From CAVYWD01 sp963772225 (GTDB lineage Bacteria > Myxococcota > Myxococcia > Myxococcales > UBA5297): DNA of 64,000 nucleotides. Every line of letters begins with the position of its first letter. Position 1 is the first letter of the stretch. The position numbers and the translations under genes were made by a program. This document shows positions 16,061 to 26,319 of this stretch, in pieces. The stretch is from assembly GCA_963772225.1 (NCBI GenBank), contig CAVYWD010000002.1, forward strand, positions 2,604,001-2,668,000, written 5' to 3'. The notes beneath the pieces were generated by a model that worked only from the letters and a program-made list of their open reading frames with translations, was not told where the DNA came from and did no database searches.

Positions 16061-19000
16061 GGATCGCAACCCCCGCTCATTTCCTGTGCCGGCGTTGGGC
16101 CGAGCTCGGCTTTTCTGTGAAAATAGACGCCAATGCCCTGGGCGTGCGGTCGCACCGCGATGTTGTAACAACCGGCGCCGGGGACCCGCTCCAGCTGGGC
16201 GTCGAAGGACGCGGCCTGTCGCCGCTGCGCCGCCTGCTGGCACTGCTCGATGAGCCGCGGCGGCATGACGCCCGAGAGCGCCTCGGCGAGGCTCTTGCCC
16301 AACATCTCGCTCCGCGGCCGCCCGAGCTCCCGCTCCGCCGCGGAATTGAGGAGCGTGATGACCATTCCGCCGTCGAGCGCCAGGAAGGCGTCGGCGAACC
16401 CCTCCAGGATGCCCGTGAGCAGGTCGGCCGCCTGCTGCCGCGCGTCGACCGCCTGCTTCAGGTCGTCGACGTCGGTGTGCGTGCCGTACCACTTCACCAC
16501 GGCCCCCTGCTCACCGCGGATAGGCGCCGATCGCATCCTGAACCAGCGGAAGGTGCGGTCTCTGGCTCGGAGCCGGAACTCGTCGCGGTGTGGCGCCCCC
16601 GAGATAACCGCCGCTTTCCAGCCTTGGCGGACGCGCTCGCGGTCATCCGGGTGGACCTGCTCGAGCCACCGGTCGCCGAGCTGCTCCGCCTCGGAAACGC
16701 CGGTGTAGGCGACCCAGGGCCGGCTCAAGAAATCGCAGGCGCCGTCGGGGCGGCATTCCCAGACCATGCTGGGCAAGGAGTCGGCCATCTGCCGGAGCTG
16801 GCTCGCCTGCTCCCCCAGCGTCCTCTGGAGCACCTTCGCGGCCGACGCGTCGGTGAAGGTGATCACCAGGCCGTCGATCATGTTCTCGAGAGTCCGGTAC
16901 GGCATGATGCGCACCGAGAACCAGCGCCCGCCGTCCCGGGTGACGACGTTCTTCTCCTTGAACACGAGCGTCCGCAGCACCTCGCGCGCGTCCTCGGCGA
17001 GGTCGGGGTAGTCGAGGTCGGTGGCGATGTCCGTGATGGGCCGGCCAGCGTCGCCCGGGATGAGCTTGATGAGCTTGGCGGTCTGCGTGGTGAAGCGGCG
17101 AACGAGGAGGTCGCCGTCCAGGAACAGGGTCGCGATGTCCGTGCTGTTGAGCAGGTTCTTCATGTCGCTGTTGGAGCGCGACAGCTCGTCGACCTTGGAC
17201 TGGAGCTCGTGGTTGACGGTCTGCAGCTCCTCGTTCATCGACTGCATCTCTTCCTTGGAGGTGGTCAGCTCCTCGTTGGTCGACTGCAGCTCCTCATTGG
17301 TGCTCTGCAGCTCCTCGTTGGTCGACTTGAGCTCCTCCTGGGAGGTCTGCATCTCCTCGCGCGTGGACTGGGCCTCCTCGAGCGCGTGCTTGAGCTCCCG
17401 CTCCAGCTCCGCGATCCGAGTGTTGGCCGGGCCCCTGGGGGCCTTGGCCGGCGCGACGACCTTGGCGGCAGGGGAGGCGTCGGCGATGACGATCATCACC
17501 GTCCCACGAAGCTCCTTGGGTTCGACGAGCTTCTGGACCGTCAAGTCCACAATCTGCGTCCCGCCGTTGTTGCCCACGGTGACGCCGCGGGCGGAGACGG
17601 CTCTCTCCTCTCGGAGGGCGGTGGAGAAGGCGGAGGAGAGGTCGTAGCGCAGGCCCTCGCGCGCCATGGCAAAGACGTTCAGGTTGGCCTTGCCGACCGC
17701 GGGCTCCAGATACTTGCCCGTGCGCCCGTTGATGTAGAGGATGTCGCCCTTGTCATTGGTGAGCAGCGCCGCCGGGGAGAAGCGCTGGACGATGACGCGG
17801 TCTGCCAGTACCTGCAGATTGGGCGGGGGCGCCTTGAAGGCTTCGGCGGGCTCGGATTGCGCCTCGCCACCGGCGGCCGTCGCGGTCGGGACGAAGGCGG
17901 AGGGGAATTCGACGACCGGCGCGCCGACGTTGGCCTCGAGCCGCCGATAAAGACGCGCCTTGCTGTCCAGGGAGCTGAACAGGGCGGAGAAAGCGCCGAT
18001 CGTCTCCGCGTTTCCAAGGAAGAGGACGCCCGAGGGGTTCAGGCTGTAATGGAAGAGCGGAATCAGCTTCTTCTGCAATTCGGACGAAAGATAGATGAGG
18101 AGGTTGCGGCACGACAGGATATCGAGCTTGGTGAACGGCGGGTCCATGATGATGTTCTGCGGCGCGAACACCACCGTCTCGCGGATCTCCTTTCGGACTC
18201 GGAAGCCCCGTTCGTCCTGGTGGAAGAACCTGCGCAGCCGCTCGGCCGAGACGTCCGCCGCGATGTTCGGCGGGTAGGCGCCCTGCCGGGCCTTTTCGAC
18301 GGCCTCGCGGTCGAGGTCGGTCGCGAAGATCTGGAGGGCGAGATTCTTGACCGGCTTGACCTGCTCGAGCGCCTCCGTGAGGACGATGGCGAGCGAGTAG
18401 GCCTCCTCGCCGGTCGAGCAGCCCGGCACCCAGGCCCGCACGACCCCGCCCTGGGCGCGCCCGCGAAGGAGCTGGGGCAAGGTTGAATTGCGCAGGATGT
18501 CCCACGCCGCAGGGTCGCGGAAGAAGCTCGTGACCCCGATGAGCAGCTCCTTGAAGAGCAGCTCGATCTCGCCCGGGTTCTCCCGCAGGTAGCGGACGTA
18601 GGTGGCGATCTTGTCGATCTGGTGAAGGCTCATCCGCCGCTCGATTCGGCGGTAGATGGTGCTCTTCTTATAGAGGGAGAAATCGTTGCCGGTCTGGCTC
18701 CGCAGGAGGATGAAGACCTTCTCCAGCGCCCCAAGCTGCTTCTCCTCGAGCGCGGACTCCGGCTTCGCGAAATACGGCGCGTGGCGGTGATAGGCGACGA
18801 TGTGCGCGGGCAGCTCCTCGGCGGAGGCGATGGCGTCGGCCAGGCCCGCCTCGATGGCGCTGCGGGGCATGCTGTCGAACTTCGCCGAGCTGAGCGCCTG
18901 GACGAAGCCGGCGCCGGCCTTCTCCTTGATGGCTCGAAGGCCCAGCGTGCCGTCGGAGCCCATGCCGGAGAGCACGACCCCGATGCTGCGGTATTGCTGG

Positions 19001-19567
19001 TCTTCCGCCAGCGAGCGAAAGAAGAAGTCGATGGGCAGGTTGAGGCCCCGCGGCGCCGTCTGCGGCAGGAGGTGGAGGGCGCCGTGCAAAATGGACAGGT
19101 CTCTGTTCGGCGGGATCACGTAGACGCGGGTTGGGTTCCACGGCCTGGCGATCGGTGGCCTGGAGGACCGGCATGGCGCACTTGCGCGCGAGCAGCTCGA
19201 CCATGGCGCCCTTGTGCGTCGGGTCCATGTGCTGGATGACCACGTACCCCATGCCGCTGCTCTTGGGCACGGCGCCCAAGAACTGCTCCAGCGCCTCCAG
19301 CCCGCCGGCGGAGGCGCCGATGCCGACGATGGGGAACGAGCGCGACGCCTCGCCCAGTCGCTCGTGGGCAGCATTGGGCCCGGGCATCGAGGCGCGCGCC
19401 TCGCTCGCCTCCGCCGGGCGGGGCGTCCGAGCCTTGGTCGCCTTGGCCTTCGGTTGGGCGCGCGGCGTCTCGCGCCGGGGCTTGCCGTTCGTGCCGTGCG
19501 CGAGAGCGAGCGCCGCCCGGGTCCGGGACTTGGGCTTGGACGGGCGGTTGGAACTCTGCTTCTTCAT
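16057..19567 (-). pseudogene. CheB-CheR-PAS chemosensory fusion, one frameshift
   Basis: Fusion protein of about 1,170 residues if repaired. CheB methylesterase comes first (IVGIGASAGGLEALEQFL, VIQHMDPTHKG, LSGMGSDGTLGLRAI), then CheR methyltransferase (KELLIGVTSFFRDPAAWD, WVPGCSTGEEAYSLAI), a long coiled coil built of TNEELQS heptads, and three PAS domains. There is no kinase domain; the next gene, overlapping by ATGA, supplies it. The start at 19567 (MKKQSSNRPSKPKSRTRAA) opens a basic linker. At 19128-19130 the frame breaks inside CheB: removing one C on the coding strand joins AVEPN to RVYVIPPNRD, the expected sequence. A sequencing error or a recent mutation are both possible. Confidence 0.85.
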
Positions 19568-20134
19568 AAGCACACCGTCAGGGGATCTCGGCACCAATAT
19601 CGTGCAGATACTCAATCGATTGAAGCAGTGGGGACGATGACGTTTCAGTGAACGCGGCCTCCGTTGTCTATCACCGGACAAGGTTTTGAAATGGGGCTTC
19701 CAGCCGTGCTGCGGGCGCTCGCCGATAGGCTCCGCGCGCGCGCGGTCGGGCCCAGCCGCCCGGCGCATTTCGCGCTCCAGCGCCGCGGACGAGCTGGCGC
19801 TCGGCTGCGCGAGATTCGCGGCGCCTTCTTCACGCGCCATTTCGTCTCCCGCTGCGCGGCTTCACGCTCTCCGAGAGCCACCTGGGCGTCTTCGATCGCC
19901 CTCTCGGCCGGCGCCTCCACCGGCGTTCGGCGGCACCCTCGCGACTCGCCCGCGCTGCGCCAAGCCCGCACGGCCCAGCAAGCGCGGCCCTTGCGGCGGC
20001 CAACTCGGGAAACGCGCCGAGGGAGCCCATGCCCCGCGCCAACCTGAGAGACCTTCCACCCGGCGCGGCCGGCCCGCTCGGAGCTCTTTGATCTGCATGC
20101 CAGGTTGACGGAACGGGCTGTAGGATGGCCGGCT
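19568..20134. other. Divergent intergenic region, no gene seen
   Basis: Separates the CheB-CheR operon from the FHA activator. It contains the 12 bp palindrome TCAATCGATTGA at 19612-19623, 45 bases upstream of the CheB-CheR start. Frames through it are arginine/alanine-rich shadows. Confidence 0.4.
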
Positions 20135-21488
20135 ATGAATTCGACGACCCTCCCGCTCCCCCCAGGCGCAGGCGTGGTGCGCCTGGACCGCGCGACCGGC
20201 ACCCTGCGCGAACGGAAATACCAGGCCGAGGTCATCGACGGGCCCGACCGCGGGACGGTCGTCGCGCTGCAGGGGACGGTGCGCGTGGGCACGCACGCCG
20301 AGGCGCAGCTGCGCCTGACCGACCCCACGGCCTCGCGCTACCACCTGGAGCTGGACGCGCGCGACTGCGGCGTCCTGGTGCGCGACCTCAAGTCCACGAA
20401 CGGCACCTACCTCTCCGGCGCCCGCGTCGAGCAGGTGCTGCTCGAGCGCAGCTCGACGCTCCAGGTCGGCCAGACGACGCTTCGCGTCTCCATCGCCGAG
20501 AGCGACCTGGGAGCGCCCCGCGAGGCCGAGGTTCCGTCGTTCCAGGAGGCCGTGGGGAAGAGCGCGGCCATGCGCAAGCTCTTCGGGCTGCTCACCGCGG
20601 TGGCCAAGAGCGACGCGACCGTGGTGCTTCTGGGCGAGACCGGGACCGGCAAGGAGGTGCTGGCGCGCTCCATCCACCAGGCCTCGCCGCGCAGCGCCAA
20701 ACCGTTCATGGTGGTGGACTGCAGCTCGCTCCCCGCGGGCCTGGCCGAGAGCGAGCTCTTCGGCCACCTGCGCGGCGCCTTCACCGGGGCCGTGGACCAC
20801 CGCCTGGGCGCCTTCCTGGAGGCCGATGGCGGCACGCTCTTCCTCGACGAGATCGGCGAGCTGCCGCTCGAGCTGCAGCCCAAGCTCCTGCGCGTCCTGG
20901 AGACCGGCATGGTGAAGCGCGTGGGCGAGAACCACCCTCGGCGCGCCGACGTCCGCATCGTGGCCGCGACCCACCGAGATCTTCGAGTCCGAGGTCGCCG
21001 CCGGCCGCTTCCGGGCGGACCTGTTCTACCGGCTCTCGGTGGTGCTGGCCCGGGTGCCGCCGCTGCGCGACCGGATGGAGGACCTGCCGCTGCTCGCCCG
21101 CCATCTGAGCGCTGCCGTCGCCCCCGGCGTCGAGTGGCCCGCGAGCGTCCTTGCGGCCTGGAGCCGGCATTCCTGGCCCGGCAACGTCCGCGAGCTGCGC
21201 AACGCGGTCCAGCGCGCCCTGGTGCTCAGGGCGGCCGGCCACCCGCTCGACGAGCTCGAAGCGCAGCCTTGGGCGAGCCTCTCGGCGGGCCAGGCCCGGG
21301 GCGAGCCGCTCGCTGTCGAAGGCGACTCGGACGACGCCGAGCGGCGCCGCATCGCGCAGGCCCTGGCGAGCTGCGCGGGCAACCAGACCGCCGCGGCGAA
21401 GCTCATGGGCATCTCGCGGCGCACGCTGGTGACGCGCCTGTCGACCCTGGGGCTGCCGCGGCCGCGCAAGCCCCAAACCAAGCCTTAG
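20135..21488 (+). pseudogene. FHA domain sigma-54 activator, one frameshift
   Basis: Transcription activator of about 450 residues if repaired. An FHA domain (about 35-115, RVGTHAEAQLRLTD, SRYHLELDA, STNGTYLSG) binds phosphothreonine, linking it to Ser/Thr kinases. A AAA+ domain follows (GETGTGKEVLARSIH Walker A, GAFTGA loop for sigma-54 contact, GGTLFLDEIGELPL Walker B), then a Fis-type helix-turn-helix (NQTAAAKLMGISRRTLVTRL). At 20981-20984 the frame shifts: removing one T gives HRDLESEV and then the expected AGRFRADLFYRLS. FHA-sigma54 activators are numerous in myxobacteria. The stop TAG lies at the first bases of a dispersed repeat copy. Confidence 0.85.
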
Positions 21489-21585
21489 TCCCTTCGCGAG
21501 GAAATCTTGCGCAGGATGGCAAAGACTTCAGGTTTCAGACTCCGGGCCTTAAGGAGCTGCAGTACCCGGAGCCTGGGGTCTGGAG
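21488..21585 (+). repeat. Dispersed intergenic repeat, copy 2, left part
   Basis: Begins TTAGTCCCTTCGCGAGG and continues to GGAGCCTGGGGTCTGGAG, matching copy 1 at 3031. It is cut by an IS4-type element; the rest resumes at 23118. Confidence 0.75.
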
Positions 21586-23117
21586 CCCAGCCCTTTCAAG
21601 GTGCGTTCTTTCTCTTTGTTTTCCGCAATGCTAGCAAGCGAGCAGTGGAAACATGAGGGTGTCTTCGGTTGAAGGTTCTCGGTTGCCGCGGCTTCTTTGG
21701 ACCACGTGGATGTCGACGGAACTTCAGCAAGTCAACTTCTCCAGCGAGGTCGACAAGCACCTTGGCGACCTCGCTGGTTGGGGCTGCCTGGAATACTCGC
21801 CACGCTTTGGGCGGGATCGCGATCTCCATGCCTCGCCGGGTGCCGGCGATTTCGTCGGCCAGGTAATAGGCCGATACCTCTTCTTGGATCTTTTCGGCTC
21901 CGTGCTCGGCGCGCAAGGCGGCCTTGATGACCGAGAGAACGTTGTAGGCGACCAAGGCCACACAGAACGCGAAGAGCGCTGCCTTCGGATAGCCCAACGT
22001 ATTGAGCTCGCCTTCCAGGGTTGCCTCCAGCTCCTGAAATGCCAACTCGATGCCCCACCGCTTTCGGTAGACAGCGCCGACGGTTGTGCCGAGAGTATCT
22101 GGTGGGAGATTCGTCAGGATGTGAAGTTCCCGGTCGCCATCACGCGTCGCCTTCTGAAGCTTCAGGGTAATACGGCGGGCGAGGAGCGAGTTCCCGGTGT
22201 CATCCCTCAGCTTCACCTCCTGTTCCCAAACCTCGGCGCCGTCGATGGTGCCGCAGCGACGAAGACGGCCGATCGGTTTCCACGGCACATTGATGCGGTG
22301 GTGCCTGACGATGAAGAGCCCCTCTCGACGGGCGATGCCGAAGAGCAGGGCGCAGGTGCAGAAGTTGCGGTCAGCGATCCACACGTCCCTCGGCGCGACC
22401 TTCGCCAACACCGCTTCAGTGAGCGAGCGCTCCTGGGCGTGGCCATCCTCGCAAGGGATCACATCGGTTACTTGCAGGAGGCGCGGATCCAGCACGACCA
22501 ATGCAAACCCTGGCAGCGGGCCCGCTGCGGTCTTGCGCAGCTCGGAAATCCGATGCTCCGTGGCCGCCAGGTGATTCCCGTCGAGGATCCGAGCTCGATA
22601 CCCTGGAAGGAGTTCCGGAAGCGATGCCTTCATGCTTTCGATCAACGGAACAGTGCGACCGGCGACGTGCTTGACCAATGCCGCACCGACCCCCGGCTCG
22701 ATTCCGTCGACCTTGTTGTACAGCGACTGTACCGAGACCTCAATTCGGCGCCGATTGGCTTGATAGGCGGCGTGAAGCGACGGCCGGATGCGGTGAACCA
22801 CGAGGCTCATCAAGTCGACGACTGTGGAGAACAGCAGCGTCCGCGTGTATTGCGTTTCAGCGCTCGCGCCAAACACGGCATCAACATCTTCGGAGCGCAG
22901 CGCATGCTCGAGTGTCCCACGCGCCATCACGCTAATCGGGCTCTGTTCAATGAACGGAGCGAACACCTTGCCAAGAATCATGCGTTGGCCTTTCGACGGG
23001 CGCCCCGGTTTGGACGCGCCCAGGAGAGGCCAGATCCATGGCAGATTCTCAGGACCCGCACAATAGAGTCGAAATCCCGCAGCAACACCAACTACTTACG
23101 ACCTTTAAAGGGCTGGG
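21586..23117 (-). mobile_element. IS4-family insertion sequence, 1.53 kb
   Basis: Ends are imperfect inverted repeats: CCCAGCCCTTTCAAGGTG at the left and CCCAGCCCTTTAAAGGTC read inward from the right. TCTGGAG stands directly outside both ends, a likely 7 bp target duplication, although the target itself contains several TCTGGAG units. It contains one intact transposase gene on the minus strand. Removing the element and one TCTGGAG restores a normal copy of the dispersed repeat. Confidence 0.85.
21596..22981 (-). CDS. IS4-family DDE transposase, intact
   Basis: Transposase of 461 residues. Catalytic aspartates are in RARILDGNHLAATEHR and RDVWIADRNFCTCAL, and the glutamate in the family signature YRKRWGIELAFQELE (the Y-R-E motif of IS4 elements). 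The C-terminal tail is basic (RGPKKPRQPRTFNRRHPH). The frame is full length with no internal break, so the element may still be mobile. It fills nearly the whole insertion sequence, ending 10 bases from the left terminus. Confidence 0.95.
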   Translation of the reverse strand: MILGKVFAPFIEQSPISVMARGTLEHALRSEDVDAVFGASAETQYTRTLLFSTVVDLMSLVVHRIRPSLHAAYQANRRRIEVSVQSLYNKVDGIEPGVGAALVKHVAGRTVPLIESMKASLPELLPGYRARILDGNHLAATEHRISELRKTAAGPLPGFALVVLDPRLLQVTDVIPCEDGHAQERSLTEAVLAKVAPRDVWIADRNFCTCALLFGIARREGLFIVRHHRINVPWKPIGRLRRCGTIDGAEVWEQEVKLRDDTGNSLLARRITLKLQKATRDGDRELHILTNLPPDTLGTTVGAVYRKRWGIELAFQELEATLEGELNTLGYPKAALFAFCVALVAYNVLSVIKAALRAEHGAEKIQEEVSAYYLADEIAGTRRGMEIAIPPKAWRVFQAAPTSEVAKVLVDLAGEVDLLKFRRHPRGPKKPRQPRTFNRRHPHVSTARLLALRKTKRKNAP

Positions 23118-23190
23118 TCTGGAGCCTGGAGTCTGGAGTCTGGAGTCTGGAGCGTAAGGCAGCCCTCGTTGGTTCCGGCTCGGCCGGTTT
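23118..23190 (+). repeat. Dispersed intergenic repeat, copy 2, right part
   Basis: Resumes with TCTGGAGCCTGGAG, contains three or four tandem GTCTGGA units, and ends GGCTCGGCCGGTTTAGGAG, 13 bases before the next start codon, as copy 1 does before its neighbour. Confidence 0.75.
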
Positions 23191-23202
23191 AGGAGCCCGT
23201 CG

Positions 23203-23916
23203 ATGATGTCCACCTTGCCTGCCTCGCTCCTCCTCGCCGCTCTCTGCGCGGAGCCCGGCGCCCCGGGCGCGGCGCCAGAAGCGAATCCGTATCTCCTGCA
23301 GGCGCGCGCGCTCTACCGGCGGCTGGAGCCCCAGGCCTGCCTCGCGCAGCTCGACCGCGCCATCCGCTGGAAGAGCACGCCCACCGAGTGCGTGGACATC
23401 GAGGTGTTGGCCGGCCTGTGCTCTTTCTTCTCGGGCAACGAGCGGGCCGCCGCCGAGCGCTTCGAGCTCGCGCTGCGCATGAGCCCGGCCGCGACGCTGC
23501 CGCCGAATACCAGCCCGAAGATCGCCCAGGCCTTCGAGCAGATCCGCCAGCGGTTGGCGGACGCGGCGAGCGCGGCGCGCCCCGCCGAGGCGCCTGCGCC
23601 CGTCGAGGCCATGCCGCCTTTGAGCGCGACCAAGCCCGCGGGCGCGGACGGGACCGGCGGGGAGGCGAAGCCGCGCAGCCTGTGGGGGTCCGCGACCCTG
23701 GGAGGCGTCGCCGTGCTCGCGACCGCGGCCGGCGTCATCTTCGGGGTCCGGGCGCGCCAGCTCCAGGACCAGGCGAACAGCGCGAGCACGACCTACGGCG
23801 CGTCGAAGAGCGCGGGCGCGAGCGCGCGCTCCAGCGCGCAGGCGGCGAATGGGTTCTATGCAGTCGCGGCGGGCTCCGCGGCGGCGGGGGCAGCCTGGGT
23901 GGTGTTCCGCTTCTGA
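23203..23916 (+). CDS. Secreted or membrane-anchored hypothetical protein
   Basis: 237 residues, no family recognised with confidence. An N-terminal signal peptide (STLPASLLLAALCAEP) is followed by a helical, TPR-like part (PYLLQARALYRRLEPQACLA, GLCSFFSGNERAAAERFELA), a proline/alanine-rich linker, and a C-terminal pair of hydrophobic segments (GGVAVLATAAGVIFGV; FYAVAAGSAAAGAAWVVF) framing an Ala/Ser/Gln stretch. The architecture suits a periplasmic component with a membrane hairpin, as in many myxobacterial proteins of unknown role. Two adjacent ATG codons open the frame. It lies directly after the repeat split by the insertion sequence. Confidence 0.65.
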   Translation: MMSTLPASLLLAALCAEPGAPGAAPEANPYLLQARALYRRLEPQACLAQLDRAIRWKSTPTECVDIEVLAGLCSFFSGNERAAAERFELALRMSPAATLPPNTSPKIAQAFEQIRQRLADAASAARPAEAPAPVEAMPPLSATKPAGADGTGGEAKPRSLWGSATLGGVAVLATAAGVIFGVRARQLQDQANSASTTYGASKSAGASARSSAQAANGFYAVAAGSAAAGAAWVVFRF

Positions 23917-23924
23917 GGCCGAGC

Positions 23925-23952
23925 CCGGCCGCCGCGGCGGTCCGCCATTTTC
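23925..23952. terminator. GC-rich hairpin between convergent genes
   Basis: CCGCCGCGGCGG palindrome followed by GTCCGCCATTTT lies in the 34 bases between two convergent stops. The position suggests a bidirectional terminator. Confidence 0.4.
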
Positions 23953-25240
23953 ACTTTGGGACAATGAGGGTGAACTTCGGCTCCCCATTCTCGTGGGTCA
24001 CGGAGACGTTGACCACGGCCTTGGGGCTGTCGTTGCCGGCGACGCCCGCCGGCGTCGACAAGGTGATTCGGTACGTGCGATTGGTGGTGCCGGCCTGGAC
24101 CTGCACTCTCGCCTCGGTCGAGCTGGCTCCCGAATAGTAATTGACCGCGAACCGGTAGACCCCGTCCTTGATGGTCGCGCACGGCAAGAAATAGTGCTCG
24201 GGCCCGGACCCGTCGCGGTTGTCGAGGTCGATGCTCCCGGCGCCGGCGGTAGGGTTGTTGTACGTCAGGTGCGCTTCGCCCGAGTCGGTGGGCTCGAAGA
24301 CGTGGAGGTCGAGGTCGGTGGGGATGCCTTTGCCCGAATTGGCGTCCCATTCCAAAGAAGCGGTGATGATGCCGCCCGAGACCGTCGAAGGCGGCGCGAC
24401 CAGCGCGGAGGCCTGGTCGATGATTTGGGACAGCACCTTGGGCTTCGTCACGTTGCCGCTCAAATAGGCCTCGACGAGACCGTGGCGAATGAACGTGCTC
24501 TGCTCGGAGCTCTTGTCGTTCTTGGCATTGGCCGGCAGGGTTCCCGGGTACACGAATCGCACCGCGTTCATGATGAAGTCGTCTTCGGAAGTGGTGTACG
24601 GGCCGTTGCCTCCGACGTAGTTGTCCGGCGTCGCTACCGAGACCATGTTCCAGCTGTTGTCGGGCAGCGGCGAGGCCCCATTGAACAGAAGATTCCAGGC
24701 CTCATTCGCATACAAGTTACCCTGGGAGTGCGCGACCACCGTGACCCTGTTCCCCTGCAATACCTGGTTTCGGTAGTACTGAACGTGCGCTCGCAAGTCG
24801 GGGTCCAGCTTGGCGTTGGCCACGTCGACGCCCAGCGCCGCCTGCTTTTGGAGGTCCTGGAGCTCGGGGGGGAGGTCCTGGGGGGAGAGGATCAGGGCGC
24901 GGAGCGCCGAGGTCGTTCGCTGGCGGAAGACCTGAAGCAGCTGGGTCAGGGCACCTTCATTCCTATTGTAGGCGAGGCCAAAGGCGATCTGCGACGGCTT
25001 GGGCGTGATGGTGTCTTGCCAGGCCTGCGTGGTGCCGGGCCGCTGCTCCTTCAGCTTCGCCTGGATGAACAAGAGGTTGTTGTCGGCGCCCGTCTGGTCC
25101 GTGAACATCCCGTTGGCATGGACGATGAGCAGCTTGGGATTGAGGGAGCACGTCGGGTCGGCGAAGGCGGGGGTGGAGAGGGCGGCGCTCCCGATGAGAA
25201 GCGCGGCGGCCTTCGAAGCATGGCGGATGGAGGGTCGCAT
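23951..25240 (-). CDS. Secreted alpha/beta hydrolase with C-terminal YfaP/DUF2135-like domain
   Basis: 429 residues. A signal peptide (ASKAAALLIGSAALSTPAFA) is followed by a hydrolase-like domain with LLIVHANGMFTDQTGA near the start and the nucleophile elbow VTVVAHSQGNLYANEAWN (serine in HSQGN) near residue 180. The last 140 residues form a beta-rich domain (TDLDLHVFEPTDSGEAHLTY, YRFAVNYYSGASSTEARVQV) resembling YfaP/DUF2135, often found on secreted proteins. It may act on lipids or esters outside the cell. The start is the ATG opening the signal peptide, 12 bases after the upstream lipoprotein gene; the two are co-transcribed. Confidence 0.75.
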   Translation of the reverse strand: MRPSIRHASKAAALLIGSAALSTPAFADPTCSLNPKLLIVHANGMFTDQTGADNNLLFIQAKLKEQRPGTTQAWQDTITPKPSQIAFGLAYNRNEGALTQLLQVFRQRTTSALRALILSPQDLPPELQDLQKQAALGVDVANAKLDPDLRAHVQYYRNQVLQGNRVTVVAHSQGNLYANEAWNLLFNGASPLPDNSWNMVSVATPDNYVGGNGPYTTSEDDFIMNAVRFVYPGTLPANAKNDKSSEQSTFIRHGLVEAYLSGNVTKPKVLSQIIDQASALVAPPSTVSGGIITASLEWDANSGKGIPTDLDLHVFEPTDSGEAHLTYNNPTAGAGSIDLDNRDGSGPEHYFLPCATIKDGVYRFAVNYYSGASSTEARVQVQAGTTNRTYRITLSTPAGVAGNDSPKAVVNVSVTHENGEPKFTLIVPK

Positions 25241-25251
25241 GGGCGTATTCC

Positions 25252-25845
25252 TCAGTTCGGCAGGGCCTGGGGGTTGAATGCGCAGGTGACGCCGGACTGG
25301 TAGTCGGGCGTGGTCTCGAAGACGCCGCCGCTGAGCATCGCGTCGGTCGCGTAGAAGACGTCCTGGCGCGCGTCGGTGTTGAGCACCTGGAGCTTGATCT
25401 CGTTGATGGCGGAGTAGGCCACGTCCGAAGCGGCGACCGCGTAGACGCACTCCATGGCGCGCTGGCTCTTCTGCTCGGCGTCGTAGGCGGCGTTGGTGTC
25501 TTGGGCAGCTACCGAAAGCCAAGCCGCGTAGCCCTTGGCCAATTGCAGGAGCGCCGCCTGCGTCCGCTGCGAGTCCGGGTAGCTGAGGACGACGAACCGC
25601 TGGACGTCGTCGCGGACGCCGTCGCCGTCCGAGTCGATGCCGGCGAGGGTCGCCAGGCCCGCGGCCCCGGGGTCGGGCGGCAGCGTCACCGCCAGCGCGC
25701 CGGCGTCGCTCTGCGACTGACCGCCGGCGTCGGCGTCGGCGTCGGCGACCTGGGCCGCCTGGGATTGAGGGGGAAGCTTCATGGCGCACCCGCCGGCGAC
25801 AAGCCCGGACAGGAGCAGCGACCGCAGTCGAACGATGCGTGACAT
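25252..25845 (-). CDS. Lipoprotein of unknown function
   Basis: 197 residues with a type II signal peptide and lipobox (LLLSGLVAGGC), then an Asp/Ala/Gln-rich linker, a calcium-binding-like DSDGDGVRDDVQ segment, and a helical domain (AALLQLAKGYAAWLSVAAQD). The ATG at 25845 is favoured over that at 25851 because AAAGGA lies 5 bases upstream. It forms an operon with the downstream secreted hydrolase, 11 bases apart, and may be its partner or a chaperone-like foldase. That is guesswork from position only. Confidence 0.75.
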   Translation of the reverse strand: MSRIVRLRSLLLSGLVAGGCAMKLPPQSQAAQVADADADAGGQSQSDAGALAVTLPPDPGAAGLATLAGIDSDGDGVRDDVQRFVVLSYPDSQRTQAALLQLAKGYAAWLSVAAQDTNAAYDAEQKSQRAMECVYAVAASDVAYSAINEIKLQVLNTDARQDVFYATDAMLSGGVFETTPDYQSGVTCAFNPQALPN

Positions 25846-26319
25846 GGGCATCCTTTCGCGTCAGGAACGGCACCACCTCGGTTGATTCCTCGAGCGGCGA
25901 CCGAAGATAGGGAGGCGACGGACTCTAGGGTCTGGCTCGGCGGAGCACCGGTGCTATGGCGGGCCAGGCTACGGGGGAGGCAGTGGCCGCCGCCATCGGT
26001 CGTTCGGACGGTTCAGGGCTGAATATCGGTTGAACGTCGAATGGTGAACGATGCAGGCCAAGGCCGGAGCACCCCTCGGGCTGCCGAGGGCCCTGGCGGG
26101 ACCGAATGGCCTGAAGGCGAACGTGAAATCGGAAAGGCAGCGAGTTGGGCGCGGTCCCACGCGCGTCGCGGGCCGTTTCAAAAGCGCGGGCAATCCAATC
26201 TCGCCGCGCTCGAGGGCCGGCCATTCTCGTGGCTTCGCTGTCGGTCCGGGACCCGGGACCTGAGGGTGAAGGCGTTTCGCCGGGTCATCGAGGCGCTGGC
26301 GGCGCTCCCGCCGGGCGCT
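25846..26319. other. Intergenic stretch before the TROVE remnant
   Basis: About 470 bases without a supported gene. A short segment near 26262-26320 reads RVKAFRRVIEALAALPPGAR in another frame and might be further debris of the decayed gene that follows. Confidence 0.35.

Noticed and set aside
16117..18486. 789-codon plus-strand frame opposite the CheB-CheR gene
   Set aside because: Low-complexity Arg/Gly/Leu composition and antiparallel to clear CheR and PAS motifs.
19590..19612. Sigma-54 promoter upstream of the CheB-CheR gene
   Set aside because: GG and GC dinucleotides are 12 rather than 10 bases apart.
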